The notes under the pieces: model-generated
Database searches by the model: none
What the model saw: the letters and a program-made list of their open reading frames with translations, nothing else
What the model was told of the DNA's origin: nothing
Shown here: positions 17,836-28,145 of the stretch, in pieces
How positions within the stretch are numbered: the stretch's first letter is position 1
Layout: every line of letters begins with the position of its first letter
Assembly (NCBI GenBank): GCA_963766725.1
Contig: CAVYBK010000019.1
Coordinates: 1-64,000, forward strand
Length of the DNA: 64,000 bases
Reading direction: 5' to 3'
Origin: DATEOR01 sp963766725
GTDB lineage: Bacteria; Actinomycetota; Thermoleophilia; Gaiellales; Gaiellaceae
Position numbers and translations under genes: made by a program

Positions 17836-18769
17836 GGTCGGAGTCGTCGGAGCCACCGGCGCGGTGGGATCGGTCACCCTCGGGCTCCTCTCAGAGCGCG
17901 GGTTCGAAAACGTCAGGGCCTTCGCGTCGTCCCGCTCGGCCGGCAAGCAGGTTCCCTACGGCGACGCCGACCTCGCCGTCGAGGAGGCGACCGCCGAGAG
18001 GCTTGGCGCCGGCGACCTCGACCTCTGCTTCTTCTCGGTCGGGACCGACGCGAGCCGCGAGCTCGTCCCCCATGCGGTCGCAGGCGGCACGGTCTGCATC
18101 GACAAGTCGGACGCGTTTCGCCTGACCGACGGCGTGCCGCTGGTCGTGGCAGGCGTGAACGACGCGGCCCTCCGTCAGGACGACGAAGTCGTGGCCAACC
18201 CGAACTGCTCGGCGATCCAGCTCTCCTGCGTCCTCAAGCCGCTGCACGACGCGGCCGGCCTCGCGTCAGTGCGCCTCGCCACGTACCAGTCCATGTCCGG
18301 GATCGGCGACGCAGGGATCGAGAGGCTTCGCGCCACCGAGCCGGCCGAGGGCGACCTGGCGATGGACTGGGATCTCGAGGGCGATGAGTTCTCGGAGGAG
18401 TCGAAGCTCCGCGCCGAGACGCGCAAGATTCTCGACCTCCCCGAGCTGCCGCTGCAGGCGCAGTGCGTGCGGGTGCCCGTGCTCGTCGGCCACGCGCAGG
18501 CGATCTGGGTCGAGACCGTCGAACCGCTTTCAGCGGACGAGGCGCGCGACGTGCTCGGCTCGGCGCCGCATGTCGCGCTACAGGATCTCGCGACGCCGAA
18601 GGACGCCGCCGGCCGCGACGAGGTTCTCGTCGGCCGCATCCGCCCCGACACCGCGAACGGCTCGGGCCTCGCGCTCTGGAGCGTGAACGACAACCTGCGC
18701 AAGGGCGCGGCCCTGAACGCGGTGCAGATCGCCGAGACGCTCCTCGAGCGGCGGCTGGTGCGTGCCTGA
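17828..18769 (+). CDS. asd: Aspartate-semialdehyde dehydrogenase
   Basis: 313 residues, ATG 17828. It has NADP-binding VGVVGATGAVGSVTLGLL, catalytic Cys in VANPNCSAIQ, and the substrate region VRVPVLVGHAQA with the general-base His. It reduces aspartyl phosphate to the semialdehyde feeding Lys, Met, Thr and diaminopimelate. Overlap with lysC (8 bases) shows translational coupling. A 36-bp dispersed repeat begins 4 bases after the stop. Confidence 0.95.
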   Translation: MTKVGVVGATGAVGSVTLGLLSERGFENVRAFASSRSAGKQVPYGDADLAVEEATAERLGAGDLDLCFFSVGTDASRELVPHAVAGGTVCIDKSDAFRLTDGVPLVVAGVNDAALRQDDEVVANPNCSAIQLSCVLKPLHDAAGLASVRLATYQSMSGIGDAGIERLRATEPAEGDLAMDWDLEGDEFSEESKLRAETRKILDLPELPLQAQCVRVPVLVGHAQAIWVETVEPLSADEARDVLGSAPHVALQDLATPKDAAGRDEVLVGRIRPDTANGSGLALWSVNDNLRKGAALNAVQIAETLLERRLVRA

Positions 18770-18772
18770 CTC

Positions 18773-18808
18773 GGGGCCACCCCGGACCACCACCCGCTTT
18801 CGAGCGTA
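18773..18808 (+). repeat. 36-bp dispersed repeat, copy 1 (3' of asd)
   Basis: A 36-base sequence beginning GGGGCCACCCCGGACC and ending CCGCTTTCGAGCGTA is repeated without mismatch, in inverted orientation, at 58197-58232. Relative to the gene just before it, both copies have the same orientation and begin at or within 4 bases of the stop codon. The first half contains GGGG-CCA-CCCC, able to form a small hairpin. This fits a REP-like 3'-end element or terminator family. Confidence 0.85.
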
Positions 18809-18857
18809 GCCCCGACCGACGCACCCGTGGCGCGCGGAACGTGCCGACTGTGTGACG

Positions 18858-19475
18858 CTACGGTCGCTGAGGGACAGGCGCGGGGGTCAAGACTTCCTTG
18901 ACCCTCCGCCAGAGGAGCGCGGTCGACCCTTCTGCCACCGGCTGCAGCCCGCCGAGCTCGAGCCGCGCGAGCGCGACGTCACCCTCCCAGCGGACGGGGT
19001 AGAAGCCGAGGTCGGCCAGGAAGTCGGACGGGAAGATCGTCCGGTGGACGAGGAAGCGCTCGTAGGGGCTCTCGCCCTCCGGATAGCGGTACGCGAACGT
19101 CTCGATCGCCTTCGCCTTGCGGTCACGGGCCTCGCCGATGACCGAGAGGAAGAGGCTCTGAATCGCCCACGGCGCGGTCGCGTCGACGAGATAGGCGCAC
19201 GTGATGAGAACGGCGTCGTCCGAGGGCGGCCCGGCCGGCATGTCGTCGGCCCGCGGGAAGTGCCCGGCCGGCCCGTACTGGATGAACCCCAGGAGCCGGT
19301 CCTCCTCTTCGAAGTAGAGCGTGCCCCACGGGCCCCAGTCGTCCTCGATCCGCTCCGCCCACCGCCCCTTCGCCGCCGGACGGTCCCGGCGCGACTGCCA
19401 GAAGACGCATCCGACGCACGGCGGCGGCGCGTGTGCGATCGACGCTGCGGTGACGGGATGGAGCCGGGTCGGCAT
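18858..19475 (-). CDS. GNAT-like hypothetical protein
   Basis: 205 residues, ATG 19475, overlapping the upstream stop by one base (TGATG). The N-terminal part has paired Cys and an aromatic (PPCVGCVFWQS). The rest reads as an acetyltransferase-like fold: LLGFIQYGPAGHFPRA, AVLITCAYLV and ADLGFYPVRWEGDVALARLE. The classic R/Q-x2-G-x-G/A acetyl-CoA loop is not obvious, so activity is uncertain. It is the third gene of a minus-strand operon after the phosphoesterase. Confidence 0.6.
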   Translation of the reverse strand: MPTRLHPVTAASIAHAPPPCVGCVFWQSRRDRPAAKGRWAERIEDDWGPWGTLYFEEEDRLLGFIQYGPAGHFPRADDMPAGPPSDDAVLITCAYLVDATAPWAIQSLFLSVIGEARDRKAKAIETFAYRYPEGESPYERFLVHRTIFPSDFLADLGFYPVRWEGDVALARLELGGLQPVAEGSTALLWRRVKEVLTPAPVPQRP

Positions 19476-20311
19476 CAGTGAGCGGCACTTCTTAGCACGA
19501 GGCGGGTTGCTTCCGGGCGCGCGAGGAAGCGAAACGGCACGAAGCTCGTCCCGAGGCCGCGCGAAACGTGCAGGACCCCGGCCGGAGTCCGGTGCAGCCC
19601 CTCCCAGTGCTCCGCGCGCAGATGCTCGAGCCGCACCTTGCGGCGCGGCGTCGGGATGCAGATCTGGCCGCCGTGCAGATGGCCGGCGAGGACGAGATCG
19701 AACGCGCCCGCCGGCAGGTAGCGGACGACGTCCGGGAAATGGAAGAGCAGGATGCGCAGGTCGGCCTCCGGGTCGGCGAGCTTCGCGAGGCTGCTCCAGT
19801 ATGGGCCGAGGCTCTGGTCGCCCCCGACGATCTGCACCGACTTCCCGTTCACCGTGCGCCGAACCGAGTCGTTCTCGAGAAGCACGGCGCCTGCGTTCTC
19901 GACGACCGACGCGTCCGTCGGCTGCGAGAACGGGTCGCGCGTGACCTCGACGTCGTGGTTTCCGAGGACGGCGAAGACGCCGAGGCGCGGCTCGAGCGCC
20001 GCGACCGCTGCCTCGAGCTGCGGCTCCCCGCGCCGCCGGGAGAGGAGGTCGCCCGTGATCGCGACGATGTCGCACGGCTTCGCCGACGCCCAGCGAACCG
20101 CGCGCTCGAGCGCGCGACGGTTGAAAGAGATCGTGCCGAGGTGGAAGTCCGACAGATGGACGATCGTGAGCCCGTCGAGCTCGGGCGGCAGGCCCGGAAG
20201 CTCGACCTCCTCGACCTGGAACTCGACCCACTGGGACTCGAAGAGCGACCAGCCGAGAACGCCCGCCGCGGCCGCGGCCGCACCCGCGACGGCGGCAGCA
20301 CGCCGGGCCAT
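19475..20311 (-). CDS. Membrane-anchored metallophosphoesterase
   Basis: 278 residues, ATG 20311. An N-terminal hydrophobic helix (residues 5-22) anchors a calcineurin-like phosphoesterase domain. All metal-ligand motifs are visible in order: IVHLSDFHLG, AITGDLLSRR, VLGNHDVEV, LLFHFPDVV and LAGHLHGGQ. It is of the YkuE-like type; members act on phospholipids or nucleotides, and the substrate here is unknown. It follows a small membrane protein by 3 bases and overlaps the next gene by one. Confidence 0.9.
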   Translation of the reverse strand: MARRAAAVAGAAAAAAGVLGWSLFESQWVEFQVEEVELPGLPPELDGLTIVHLSDFHLGTISFNRRALERAVRWASAKPCDIVAITGDLLSRRRGEPQLEAAVAALEPRLGVFAVLGNHDVEVTRDPFSQPTDASVVENAGAVLLENDSVRRTVNGKSVQIVGGDQSLGPYWSSLAKLADPEADLRILLFHFPDVVRYLPAGAFDLVLAGHLHGGQICIPTPRRKVRLEHLRAEHWEGLHRTPAGVLHVSRGLGTSFVPFRFLARPEATRLVLRSAAH

Positions 20312-20314
20312 GCC

Positions 20315-20509
20315 TTATCCCCCTTGCGAGCGGATGCTCTCGCGGAGCCGGGCACGCGCGGCCTCGATCTCGCGCCGAAGCTGCTCGGTGCGGTCGCGGC
20401 CGCCGTTCGTCTCCGGCCCGCCGCGCCCACGCATGCGGCCGAACACGACCGCGGCGGCGGCGGCGAGAGCCGCCACAGCCGCAACGAGGAGGAGGAACCT
20501 GCGGACCAT
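20315..20509 (-). CDS. Small single-pass membrane protein
   Basis: 64 residues from ATG 20509. One transmembrane helix (residues 5-23, LLLVAAVAALAAAAAVVFG) is followed by a basic Gly-rich linker and a short coiled helix (RTEQLRREIEAARARLRES). It is probably an accessory or scaffold for the phosphoesterase encoded 3 bases downstream. TAGAAT at 20522-20517 on this strand is a possible -10 box giving a very short leader. Confidence 0.6.
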   Translation of the reverse strand: MVRRFLLLVAAVAALAAAAAVVFGRMRGRGGPETNGGRDRTEQLRREIEAARARLRESIRSQGG

Positions 20510-20535
20510 CGGGGCGATTCTAAGAAATTAGAGCT

Positions 20536-20575
20536 CCGGCCTGGCCCTCGAGCGGGTTGAGAGGAACCAGGCCGG
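20536..20575. terminator. Hairpin CCGGCCTGG/CCAGGCCGG
   Basis: A perfect 9-bp stem (20536-20544 with 20567-20575) and a 22-base loop in the gap between the LD-carboxypeptidase stop and the small membrane gene. It could end the long sdh operon transcript. Confidence 0.5.
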
Positions 20576-20616
20576 AAATGCCCCTCCGGTAAGAGAGAGT
20601 CACTGTGTGGCCGAAA

Positions 20617-20653
20617 ACTTGCGCGACTTTCGTCGCAAGTAACAGTCTGTTAC
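20617..20653. promoter_or_regulatory. Hairpin plus near-perfect palindrome, possible operator
   Basis: ACTTGCG (20617-20623) pairs with CGCAAGT (20634-20640). Overlapping its end is GTAACAG-T-CTGTTAC (20639-20653), a 7-bp inverted repeat around one base, sitting directly against the LD-carboxypeptidase stop. Compact odd-length palindromes of this kind are typical of dimeric repressor sites. The nearest start it could control is the small membrane gene at 20509. Confidence 0.4.
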
Positions 20654-21605
20654 TTAGTCGGCGAGGGCGGGCTCGTCGATCGTGAGCGTCTTCGAGTCCG
20701 CGTCCAGCGTCGCCTGCACGCCGAGCGGCAGCGTCGCAAGCGTCGCACCATGGCCGAGCGGGAGGTTGTAGAGCACGGGCACGCCGAGCCCGCCGAGACG
20801 CCCTGCGAGGACTTCCTCCAGGGTCTTCGAGTGCGGCGCCGTCGTGAAGTTGTCCCACTCGCACCCGGCGAGCTCGCCGACGACGACTCCGCGCACCTGC
20901 TCGAGCTTGCCCAGCTGGTCGAGGTAGAGAAGCGCGCGGTCGATCTGGATCGGCGCGCTGCCCGAGTCCTCGAAGAAGAAGATCGCGCCGTCGAGATCGG
21001 GCTCCCACGGCGTGCCGATCGTGTAGATGAAATCGAGCAGGCACCCGCCGACGAGCCGCCCGCTCGCCTTCCCGCCCGCGATCGAGACGACCGTGAGCCG
21101 CTCCGAGTCCTCCGGCACGGGGCCGGTGGTCTCGCCGCCCAGCACCCGCAGGAAGCGCTCGCTGGTGAAGCTCGGCGGCGACGGCTGGCCGAACATCGTC
21201 AGGCTCGGCCCGTAGAAGGTGGCGAGCCCGGCGCGCGCCAGGAGCGCGGCGTGGAGCGCGGTGATGTCGGAGAGGCCGATGAACGCCTTCGGCGTCTCCC
21301 TGATCGCGTCGAAGTCGAGCAGCGGAATCGTCTGCGCGGAGCCGTAGCCGCCGCGCATGGTCTGGACGACTTCGACCTCGGGGTCGGCGAAGGCGGCCTG
21401 CAGGTCGGCGGCGCGCACCTCGGGGCTGCCTCCGTGCCAGTCCTCGCGCTCGAGCGCGCCCGGCATGAGCTTGACGCGGTAGCCCTGCTGACTCCCACCA
21501 GGCGATCCCGCGCTCGACCTCGGCCCGGCTCTCGGGCGGGCTCCCAGGGGTGACGACGCCGATCGTGGAGCCGGGCGGCGCCGGGCGGCCGACCAGCGCG
21601 GGCAC
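20654..21605 (-). CDS. LD-carboxypeptidase (peptidase S66), one frame shift
   Basis: A cytoplasmic murein tetrapeptide carboxypeptidase-like Ser protease used in peptidoglycan recycling. GTG 21605 opens VGRPAPPGSTIGVVTPGSPP...RGIAWWES. The frame shifts near 21488, where one base fewer gives QGYRVKLMPGALERED and the remainder. Catalytic blocks are visible: TMRGGYGSAQTIPLLD, nucleophile Ser in GLSDITALH, VVVGELAGCEWDN, and His in LGHGATLATLPLG. Composite length is about 316 residues, normal for S66. It starts 4 bases after the sdhE stop, making it the operon's last gene. Confidence 0.85.
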
Positions 21606-21608
21606 GGC

Positions 21609-22493
21609 CTAGGGAGCTTCCAGCTTCTCGAGGACGGGGTCGACGGACACGACGTGTCGCCGGAACTTCAGCTCCGAGTCGTCGAGCCCGGCCGCCACCC
21701 CGATCAGCTGCGAGAGGTGCAGGATCGGCATCTGGTAGCTCTTGCCGGTCTGCGCCTCGAGCTTCTGTTGCCACGCGTCCAGCGAGAGATGGCAGAGCGG
21801 GCACGGAGTCACCATCACGTCGGCGCCGGCCTCGAGCGACTGCTCGATCGGCTGGATCAGCTCGCCGAGCGCCAGCTCCTCACGGGCCTGGATGATCGGG
21901 AAGCCGCAGCACTTGATCTTCGCGGGGTAGTCGATCGCCTCGCCGCCGCAGGCCTCGATGATCGCCTCGAGCGACCACGGGCGGTCCGGGTCCTCGAAGC
22001 CCATGAGCTTCGAAGGACGAAGGATCTGACAGCCGTAGAAGGGCGCGACCTTCAGTCCCTTGAGCCCCTTGTGCGCGACTTCCTTGAGCTTCTCGTAGCC
22101 GTCGCCGTCGGCGATCAGCCACAGGAGGTGCTTGACCTCGACGCCGCCCGAGTAGCGCGGCGCGCCGACCGTCTCGAGGTTGTCGCTCACTCGCTCCCGA
22201 AGCGCGTCGTCGTTCTGGAGCTGGAAGTTCGCCTGCCGGAGGTTGAGCGTGCAGACGTTGCAGATCGTCATCAGCGTGTCCGCGCCCGTGGCCTCGGCGT
22301 AGGCGAGGATGCGCGCGTTCAGGTGGAGGTAGTAGTCGGGCTCGGCCTCGTGGATGTCGCCGGCGCCGCAGCACGTGACCGACTCGAGCTCCTCGAGCTC
22401 GATCCCCAGCTTGGGCGCAAGCGCCTTCGTCGAGCTGTCGAGCTCCTTCGCCGAGAGCGACGCGAGGCAGCCCTTGTAGTAGGCGACCTTCAT
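21609..22493 (-). CDS. sdhE: HdrB-like CCG-domain subunit of succinate dehydrogenase (SdhE type)
   Basis: 294 residues, ATG 22493 overlapping the sdhB stop (TGATG). Two cysteine-rich CCG domains are visible: SVTCCGAGD with ICNVCTLNL, then PFYGCQILRP, IKCCGFPII and VTPCPLCHLSLD. These resemble heterodisulfide reductase subunit B and the SdhE subunit of non-classical succinate:quinone reductases (Sulfolobus, cyanobacteria, epsilonproteobacterial methylmenaquinol:fumarate reductases). It likely binds an extra iron-sulfur cluster and substitutes for the cytochrome b anchor. This SdhE is unrelated to the flavinylation factor of the same name. Confidence 0.85.
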   Translation of the reverse strand: MKVAYYKGCLASLSAKELDSSTKALAPKLGIELEELESVTCCGAGDIHEAEPDYYLHLNARILAYAEATGADTLMTICNVCTLNLRQANFQLQNDDALRERVSDNLETVGAPRYSGGVEVKHLLWLIADGDGYEKLKEVAHKGLKGLKVAPFYGCQILRPSKLMGFEDPDRPWSLEAIIEACGGEAIDYPAKIKCCGFPIIQAREELALGELIQPIEQSLEAGADVMVTPCPLCHLSLDAWQQKLEAQTGKSYQMPILHLSQLIGVAAGLDDSELKFRRHVVSVDPVLEKLEAP

Positions 22494-23521
22494 TCCTCGC
22501 TCTTCTCGTCGTCGTGGTTCATGTGCTCGATGCGGGAGAGCGCGCGCTCGCCCTGGACGATGCCGGCCGCGCCCTTGACCCCGCGCGTCTTCACGACGTC
22601 GTAGAGCGCTCTGGCCTCCTGCACGTTCTCCGCCACGTGCGGCGGGAACGGAGGCGGCACCTTGCCGCGCTTGGCGAGCGAGAGCGCGAACTTCGTCTGC
22701 TGGATGGCGGAGACGACGCCCTGCGTCTTGGGCACGAGCTCGGTCTCGCGCAGCCAGCCGGTGGTGCGCGCGGAGTGGACGAACCAGTTGGCGTGTTTCG
22801 CGCCCATGTCGCGGTCGATCCCTTCCGCGATCGACTCGGCGCCGAGCTTCGCGATCGCGTCGCGCGGGTCGACGCCCTTGGGGCAGCGCTCGTTGCAGAA
22901 ATAGCAGCGCGTGCAGTCCCAGATCCCGTGCTCGTCGTTGTAGTCCTCGAGCCGCTCGACCTTCATCCGGTCGCGCGGGTCGCCGACGAAGCGAAAGCCC
23001 TTCGCGAGCGCGGCCGGCCCGAAGAACTCGGGATCGGACTCCATCGAGTTGCACTCGGAGACGCAGCAGCCGCACATGATGCAGAGCGCCTCCTTGTGGA
23101 TCGGGTTCATCTCCTCCTGGGAGTGGATGAACTCCTTGTCCGGGATCTCCTCGTAGCCCGTCTCGAGCCAGGGCTTCATGTTCTTGATCTTCGTCCAGAA
23201 GGGCGACATGTCGACGACGAGGTCTTTGAGGACCGGCATGTTCCCCATCGCCGAGATCACCGGTACGTGGCCGCTCTCGACGATCGGCTTCATGCGCTCC
23301 TTGCAGGCGAGGACGGCGCGCCCGTCCATCCGCATCCCGCAGGAGCCGCAGATCATCATCCGGCAGCTCTTGCGGTAGGCGAGCGATCCGTCGACCTGGT
23401 CCTTGATCAGGTCGAGGACGTCGAGGAGACAGGACCACTCCGGTGCTTCGACCTCGTAGTTCTTCAGGGCACGCTCGCCCGAGTCGGGGTCGTACCTCCA
23501 GATCTTGAGAGCGACGTCCAC
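22490..23521 (-). CDS. sdhB: Succinate dehydrogenase iron-sulfur subunit
   Basis: 343 residues, about 90 longer than classical SdhB. GTG 23521 has AGGAGG only 3 bases upstream. The plant-type [2Fe-2S] region reads YRKSCRMMICGSCGMRMDGR with VLAC. Two C-terminal clusters are CIMCGCCVSECN and CTRCYFCNERCPKGVDP. The tail (after about residue 285) is extra and ends acidic (DDEKSEE). It transfers electrons from the flavin subunit to SdhE and quinone. It lies in the order sdhA, lipoprotein, sdhB, sdhE. Confidence 0.92.
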   Translation of the reverse strand: MDVALKIWRYDPDSGERALKNYEVEAPEWSCLLDVLDLIKDQVDGSLAYRKSCRMMICGSCGMRMDGRAVLACKERMKPIVESGHVPVISAMGNMPVLKDLVVDMSPFWTKIKNMKPWLETGYEEIPDKEFIHSQEEMNPIHKEALCIMCGCCVSECNSMESDPEFFGPAALAKGFRFVGDPRDRMKVERLEDYNDEHGIWDCTRCYFCNERCPKGVDPRDAIAKLGAESIAEGIDRDMGAKHANWFVHSARTTGWLRETELVPKTQGVVSAIQQTKFALSLAKRGKVPPPFPPHVAENVQEARALYDVVKTRGVKGAAGIVQGERALSRIEHMNHDDEKSEE

Positions 23522-23528
23522 AGGCCTC

Positions 23529-24342
23529 CTAGCTCTGTCCGGTCAGTTCCGAGAAGTCGACGACCTCGTCCGCCGGCGGGACTCTGTCGACGGTGACATC
23601 CGTTCCGAAGTCGTAGAGGTCGGTTGTCATGGTCATGTTCATCGGGAGCCCCGAGCCGCTGCCCTCGAGAGTCTGCTTCATCCGGCGCACGAAGCCGTCC
23701 TCGTCGATCCAGACCTCGACCGGAATGCGACTGAGTCCGCTCTGCTCGGACGAGCTGGTCGATCGCCGGCTTCATCTCGGGTTGCTCGGTGCCGAGGGTC
23801 GCAAGGTCGACGACGCCCGTGTAGTGCGTGGTCGCGACGCCGCGCACCTCCTCCTCGCCGACCGCGTGAACTTCCTTCACCCCGCGAAGGAAGTCGAGAC
23901 CCTGAGACGGGTCGGTCTGCCCGGCCCCCATCATCTGGTCGAGGTTGAGCCCGGCCTCTTGCCCGAGCTTCTCGAGGTCCATCTTGATCCACTTCTTGCC
24001 GGCCGGGAGCTGGCCGGACTCGGGTGGGAGCTCCATGTAGATGAGCGGGTAGGCGAAGGCCATGTCCATGTCCACGTCGACCCCGTTCAGATTCATCGAG
24101 TACGACATCTCGCCCCGCTGCTTCGCGGCGTCGAACGCGCCCGTGCCGGACATGTCGATCGACTGTCCCGCGACGTCCATCGTCCCGCTGACGTCGGCCT
24201 TGTAGGAGCCGGCCTCGTTCGTCTTCGAGGCCGCAAGCACGACCGCGTCCGGCGACACCTGCTCGGCAGTGGGCTCGGAGCCGCCGCACGCCGAGGCGAC
24301 GAGGGCGAGCAGGACGACGAGCGGGAGCAGGAGCCGCCGCAT
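23529..24342 (-). CDS. LppX/LprG-like lipoprotein, one frame shift
   Basis: An exported lipoprotein: ATG 24342 overlaps the sdhA stop by one base (TGATG), and lipobox LVASACG puts the lipidated Cys at residue 19. The mature part (ASKTNEAGSYKADVSGTMDV, GEMSYSMNLNGVDVDMDMAF) has the alternating strand pattern of half-barrel lipid-carrier lipoproteins. The frame shifts near 23742; one base fewer gives SGLSRIPVEVWIDEDGFVRR and the final block ending VVDFSELTGQS, about 270 residues in all. Binding of a lipid or lipid-soluble molecule is inferred from family. Its place between sdhA and sdhB is unusual. Confidence 0.78.
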
Positions 24343-26024
24343 CAGTACTTGCGCTCCTGCGGCGTCCACTTCGTCATGCGCACCGGCTCCCATGAGAGCT
24401 CGGGCCGGCCGTCCCTCCATGACACCAGCGTATGTCGTAGGAAGTTCTCGTCGTCGCGGTCCGGGAAGTCGTGCGGGCGCGCGTGCGCGCCGCGGCTCTC
24501 CTTCCGCGCGAGCCCGGCCTCGATCATGCAGGTCGCGAGCTGGAGGAGGAAGCCGAGCTCCAGGGCCTGGGTGAGGTCGTTGTTGAAGACGTCGCTCTTG
24601 TCGTCGACGACGACCCGCTCGTAGCGCTCGGCGAGGCCGGCGATGATCTTGCCCTGGCGCTTCATCTGCGCCTCGCGGCGGAAGACGCCGAAGTTCTCGT
24701 GCATCGTCGTCGCCATCTCGTCCCGGATCGCGTAGGGGCGCTCGCCGTCGGTGCGGTCGAGGAGCTCGTCGAGCTCGCGCTTCGCATCGGCCGCGGCCGC
24801 CTCAGGGACGGTGACGGTCGTGTGTGAGAGCGCCCAGTCGGCCGCGGCGCGCCCGGCCCGCTTGCCGAACGTGATCGTCTCCATGAGTGCGTTCCCGCCC
24901 AGGCGGTTGGCGCCGTGGACGGAGACACAGGCGCATTCCCCGGCCGCGTAGAGACCCTCGAGCGCAGTCTTGCCGTCGAGGTCGGTCTCGACGCCGCCCA
25001 TGTGGTAGTGAGCACCCGGCCGGACGGGGATCGGGTCGTGGATCGGGTCGACGCCCGCGAACACCATCGAGAGCTCCCGCGTCCCGTGCAGGCGCTCGAT
25101 GATCTTCTCCGCGCCCAGGTGGCGCAGGTCGAGGAGGACGTTCCCGTCCACGCCGCGCCCGTCGTCGATCTCGGTCTGCTCCGCGCGCGAGATGACGTCG
25201 CGGCTCGCGAGCTCCATCGCGTTGGGCGCGTAGTCCTTGAGGAACCGGTCGCCGTCCGCGTTGAGCAGGTACGCGCCCTCACCCCGGCAGCCCTCCGTGA
25301 TGAGCACGCCCGTGGGCGAGAGCGTCGTCGGGTGGAACTGCATCATCTCCATGTCCTTGAGCGGCACGCCGAGGCGGAGCGCCATCGCCATCCCGTCGCC
25401 GGTGCAGGCGTACGCGTTCGTCGTGCCGGAGTAGAGCCGGCCCGCCCCACCCGTCGCGAGGATCACGGTCTTCGCGCCGATCGTGCGCAGGCCGCCGTTC
25501 AGGAGATCCCAGCAGATGACGCCCTGGCAGCGGTTCTCGTGCTCGACGAGCTGCCAGGCGAAGTACTCCTCGTAGACCTGGAGGTCGCGCTTCATCACCT
25601 GCTCGTAGAGGACGTGGACGAGGACGTGGCCGGTGATGTCGGCGGCGTAGGCGGTACGCGGCTCGCCGGCGGCGCCGAACGGCCGCTGCGCGATCCGCCC
25701 GTCCTCGGTGCGCGAGAACACCGCGCCCCAGTGCTCGAGCTGGTAGACGTCGTCGGGCGCCTCGTCGCAGAGCACCTGGATCGCGTCCTGGTCGCCAAGA
25801 TAGTCCGAGCCCTTGACCGTGTCGAAGGCGTGCTTCTCGGGGTCGTCCTCGGAGGCGTTGCCGAGCGCGGCGTTGATCCCGCCCTCAGCGGCGCCCGAAT
25901 GGCTGCGCACGGGGTGGATCTTCGAGATGAGCGCCACGTCCGCCCCCTGGTCGTGGGCCTCGATAGCCGCGCGCATGCCGGCACAGCCGGCACCGACGAT
26001 CAGGACATCGTGCTTGGCCTCCAC
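24342..26024 (-). CDS. sdhA: Succinate dehydrogenase flavoprotein subunit
   Basis: 560 residues from GTG 26024. FAD-binding VLIVGAGCAGMRAAIEAHDQ is followed by the covalent-flavin His region RSHSGAAEGGINAAL. Substrate and catalytic blocks are FHPTTLSPTGVLITEGCRGE and the capping-domain Arg in NAMELASRDVISRA. The C-terminal FAD contacts lie in HMGGVETDLDGKT and HGANRLGGNALMETI. It oxidises succinate to fumarate. It is 37 bases downstream of pckA on the same strand, so pckA may lead the operon. Confidence 0.95.
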   Translation of the reverse strand: MEAKHDVLIVGAGCAGMRAAIEAHDQGADVALISKIHPVRSHSGAAEGGINAALGNASEDDPEKHAFDTVKGSDYLGDQDAIQVLCDEAPDDVYQLEHWGAVFSRTEDGRIAQRPFGAAGEPRTAYAADITGHVLVHVLYEQVMKRDLQVYEEYFAWQLVEHENRCQGVICWDLLNGGLRTIGAKTVILATGGAGRLYSGTTNAYACTGDGMAMALRLGVPLKDMEMMQFHPTTLSPTGVLITEGCRGEGAYLLNADGDRFLKDYAPNAMELASRDVISRAEQTEIDDGRGVDGNVLLDLRHLGAEKIIERLHGTRELSMVFAGVDPIHDPIPVRPGAHYHMGGVETDLDGKTALEGLYAAGECACVSVHGANRLGGNALMETITFGKRAGRAAADWALSHTTVTVPEAAAADAKRELDELLDRTDGERPYAIRDEMATTMHENFGVFRREAQMKRQGKIIAGLAERYERVVVDDKSDVFNNDLTQALELGFLLQLATCMIEAGLARKESRGAHARPHDFPDRDDENFLRHTLVSWRDGRPELSWEPVRMTKWTPQERKY

Positions 26025-26061
26025 CAGGTCGGACGCTATCCGATCGAGATGGGGAAGGGCG

Positions 26062-27645
<1,584 letters not shown>

Positions 27646-27698
27646 GCTCGCCGTATCGTACGCATCATCCCGCCGTCGAGGCTGGATGACGCCTGCAA

Positions 27699-28145
27699 AT
27701 GGAGTACATCCTCGAACGTACCCAGACCGTCCCCGTCTCGATCCAGGATGCGTTCGGTTTCTTCTCGGAGGCCCGCAACCTCGAGGAGATCACGCCCTCG
27801 TGGCTGCGCTTCGAAGTGCTGGGCGCGCCGAACGAGCTTCGCTACGGCTCCCTCATCGCTTACCGGCTCGAGCTCTTCCGGATCCCGATCCACTGGCTGA
27901 CGAGGATCGCCACCTGGCAGCCGCCGCGGAGCTTCGCGGACGAACAGATCTCCGGCCCCTATCCGCTCTGGGAGCACACGCACCGCTTCTCCCGGGTGGA
28001 CGACGGCACGGAGATCTACGACCACGTTCGCTACCGCGTGCCCGGCGGCTCGCTCGCCCCGGTCGTGCAGAGGCCGTTCGTCGGCCGCTGGCTGGACGAG
28101 ATCTTCGACTACCGAGCCGAGCGGCTCCGCGAGATCCTCGGATGA
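27699..28145 (+). CDS. SRPBCC/cyclase-like ligand-binding protein
   Basis: 148 residues, ATG 27699. It has the START-like helix-grip pattern: VPVSIQDAFGFFSEARNLEE, then strands LIAYRLELFRIPIHWLTRIA and DEQISGPYPLWEHTHRF, and a C-terminal helix (FVGRWLDEIFDYRAERLREI). It resembles the YfiH-adjacent SRPBCC cyclase/dehydrase group. The ligand is unknown. It is divergent from pckA with 53 bases between starts; its stop overlaps the next ATG (ATGA). Confidence 0.8.
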   Translation: MEYILERTQTVPVSIQDAFGFFSEARNLEEITPSWLRFEVLGAPNELRYGSLIAYRLELFRIPIHWLTRIATWQPPRSFADEQISGPYPLWEHTHRFSRVDDGTEIYDHVRYRVPGGSLAPVVQRPFVGRWLDEIFDYRAERLREILG

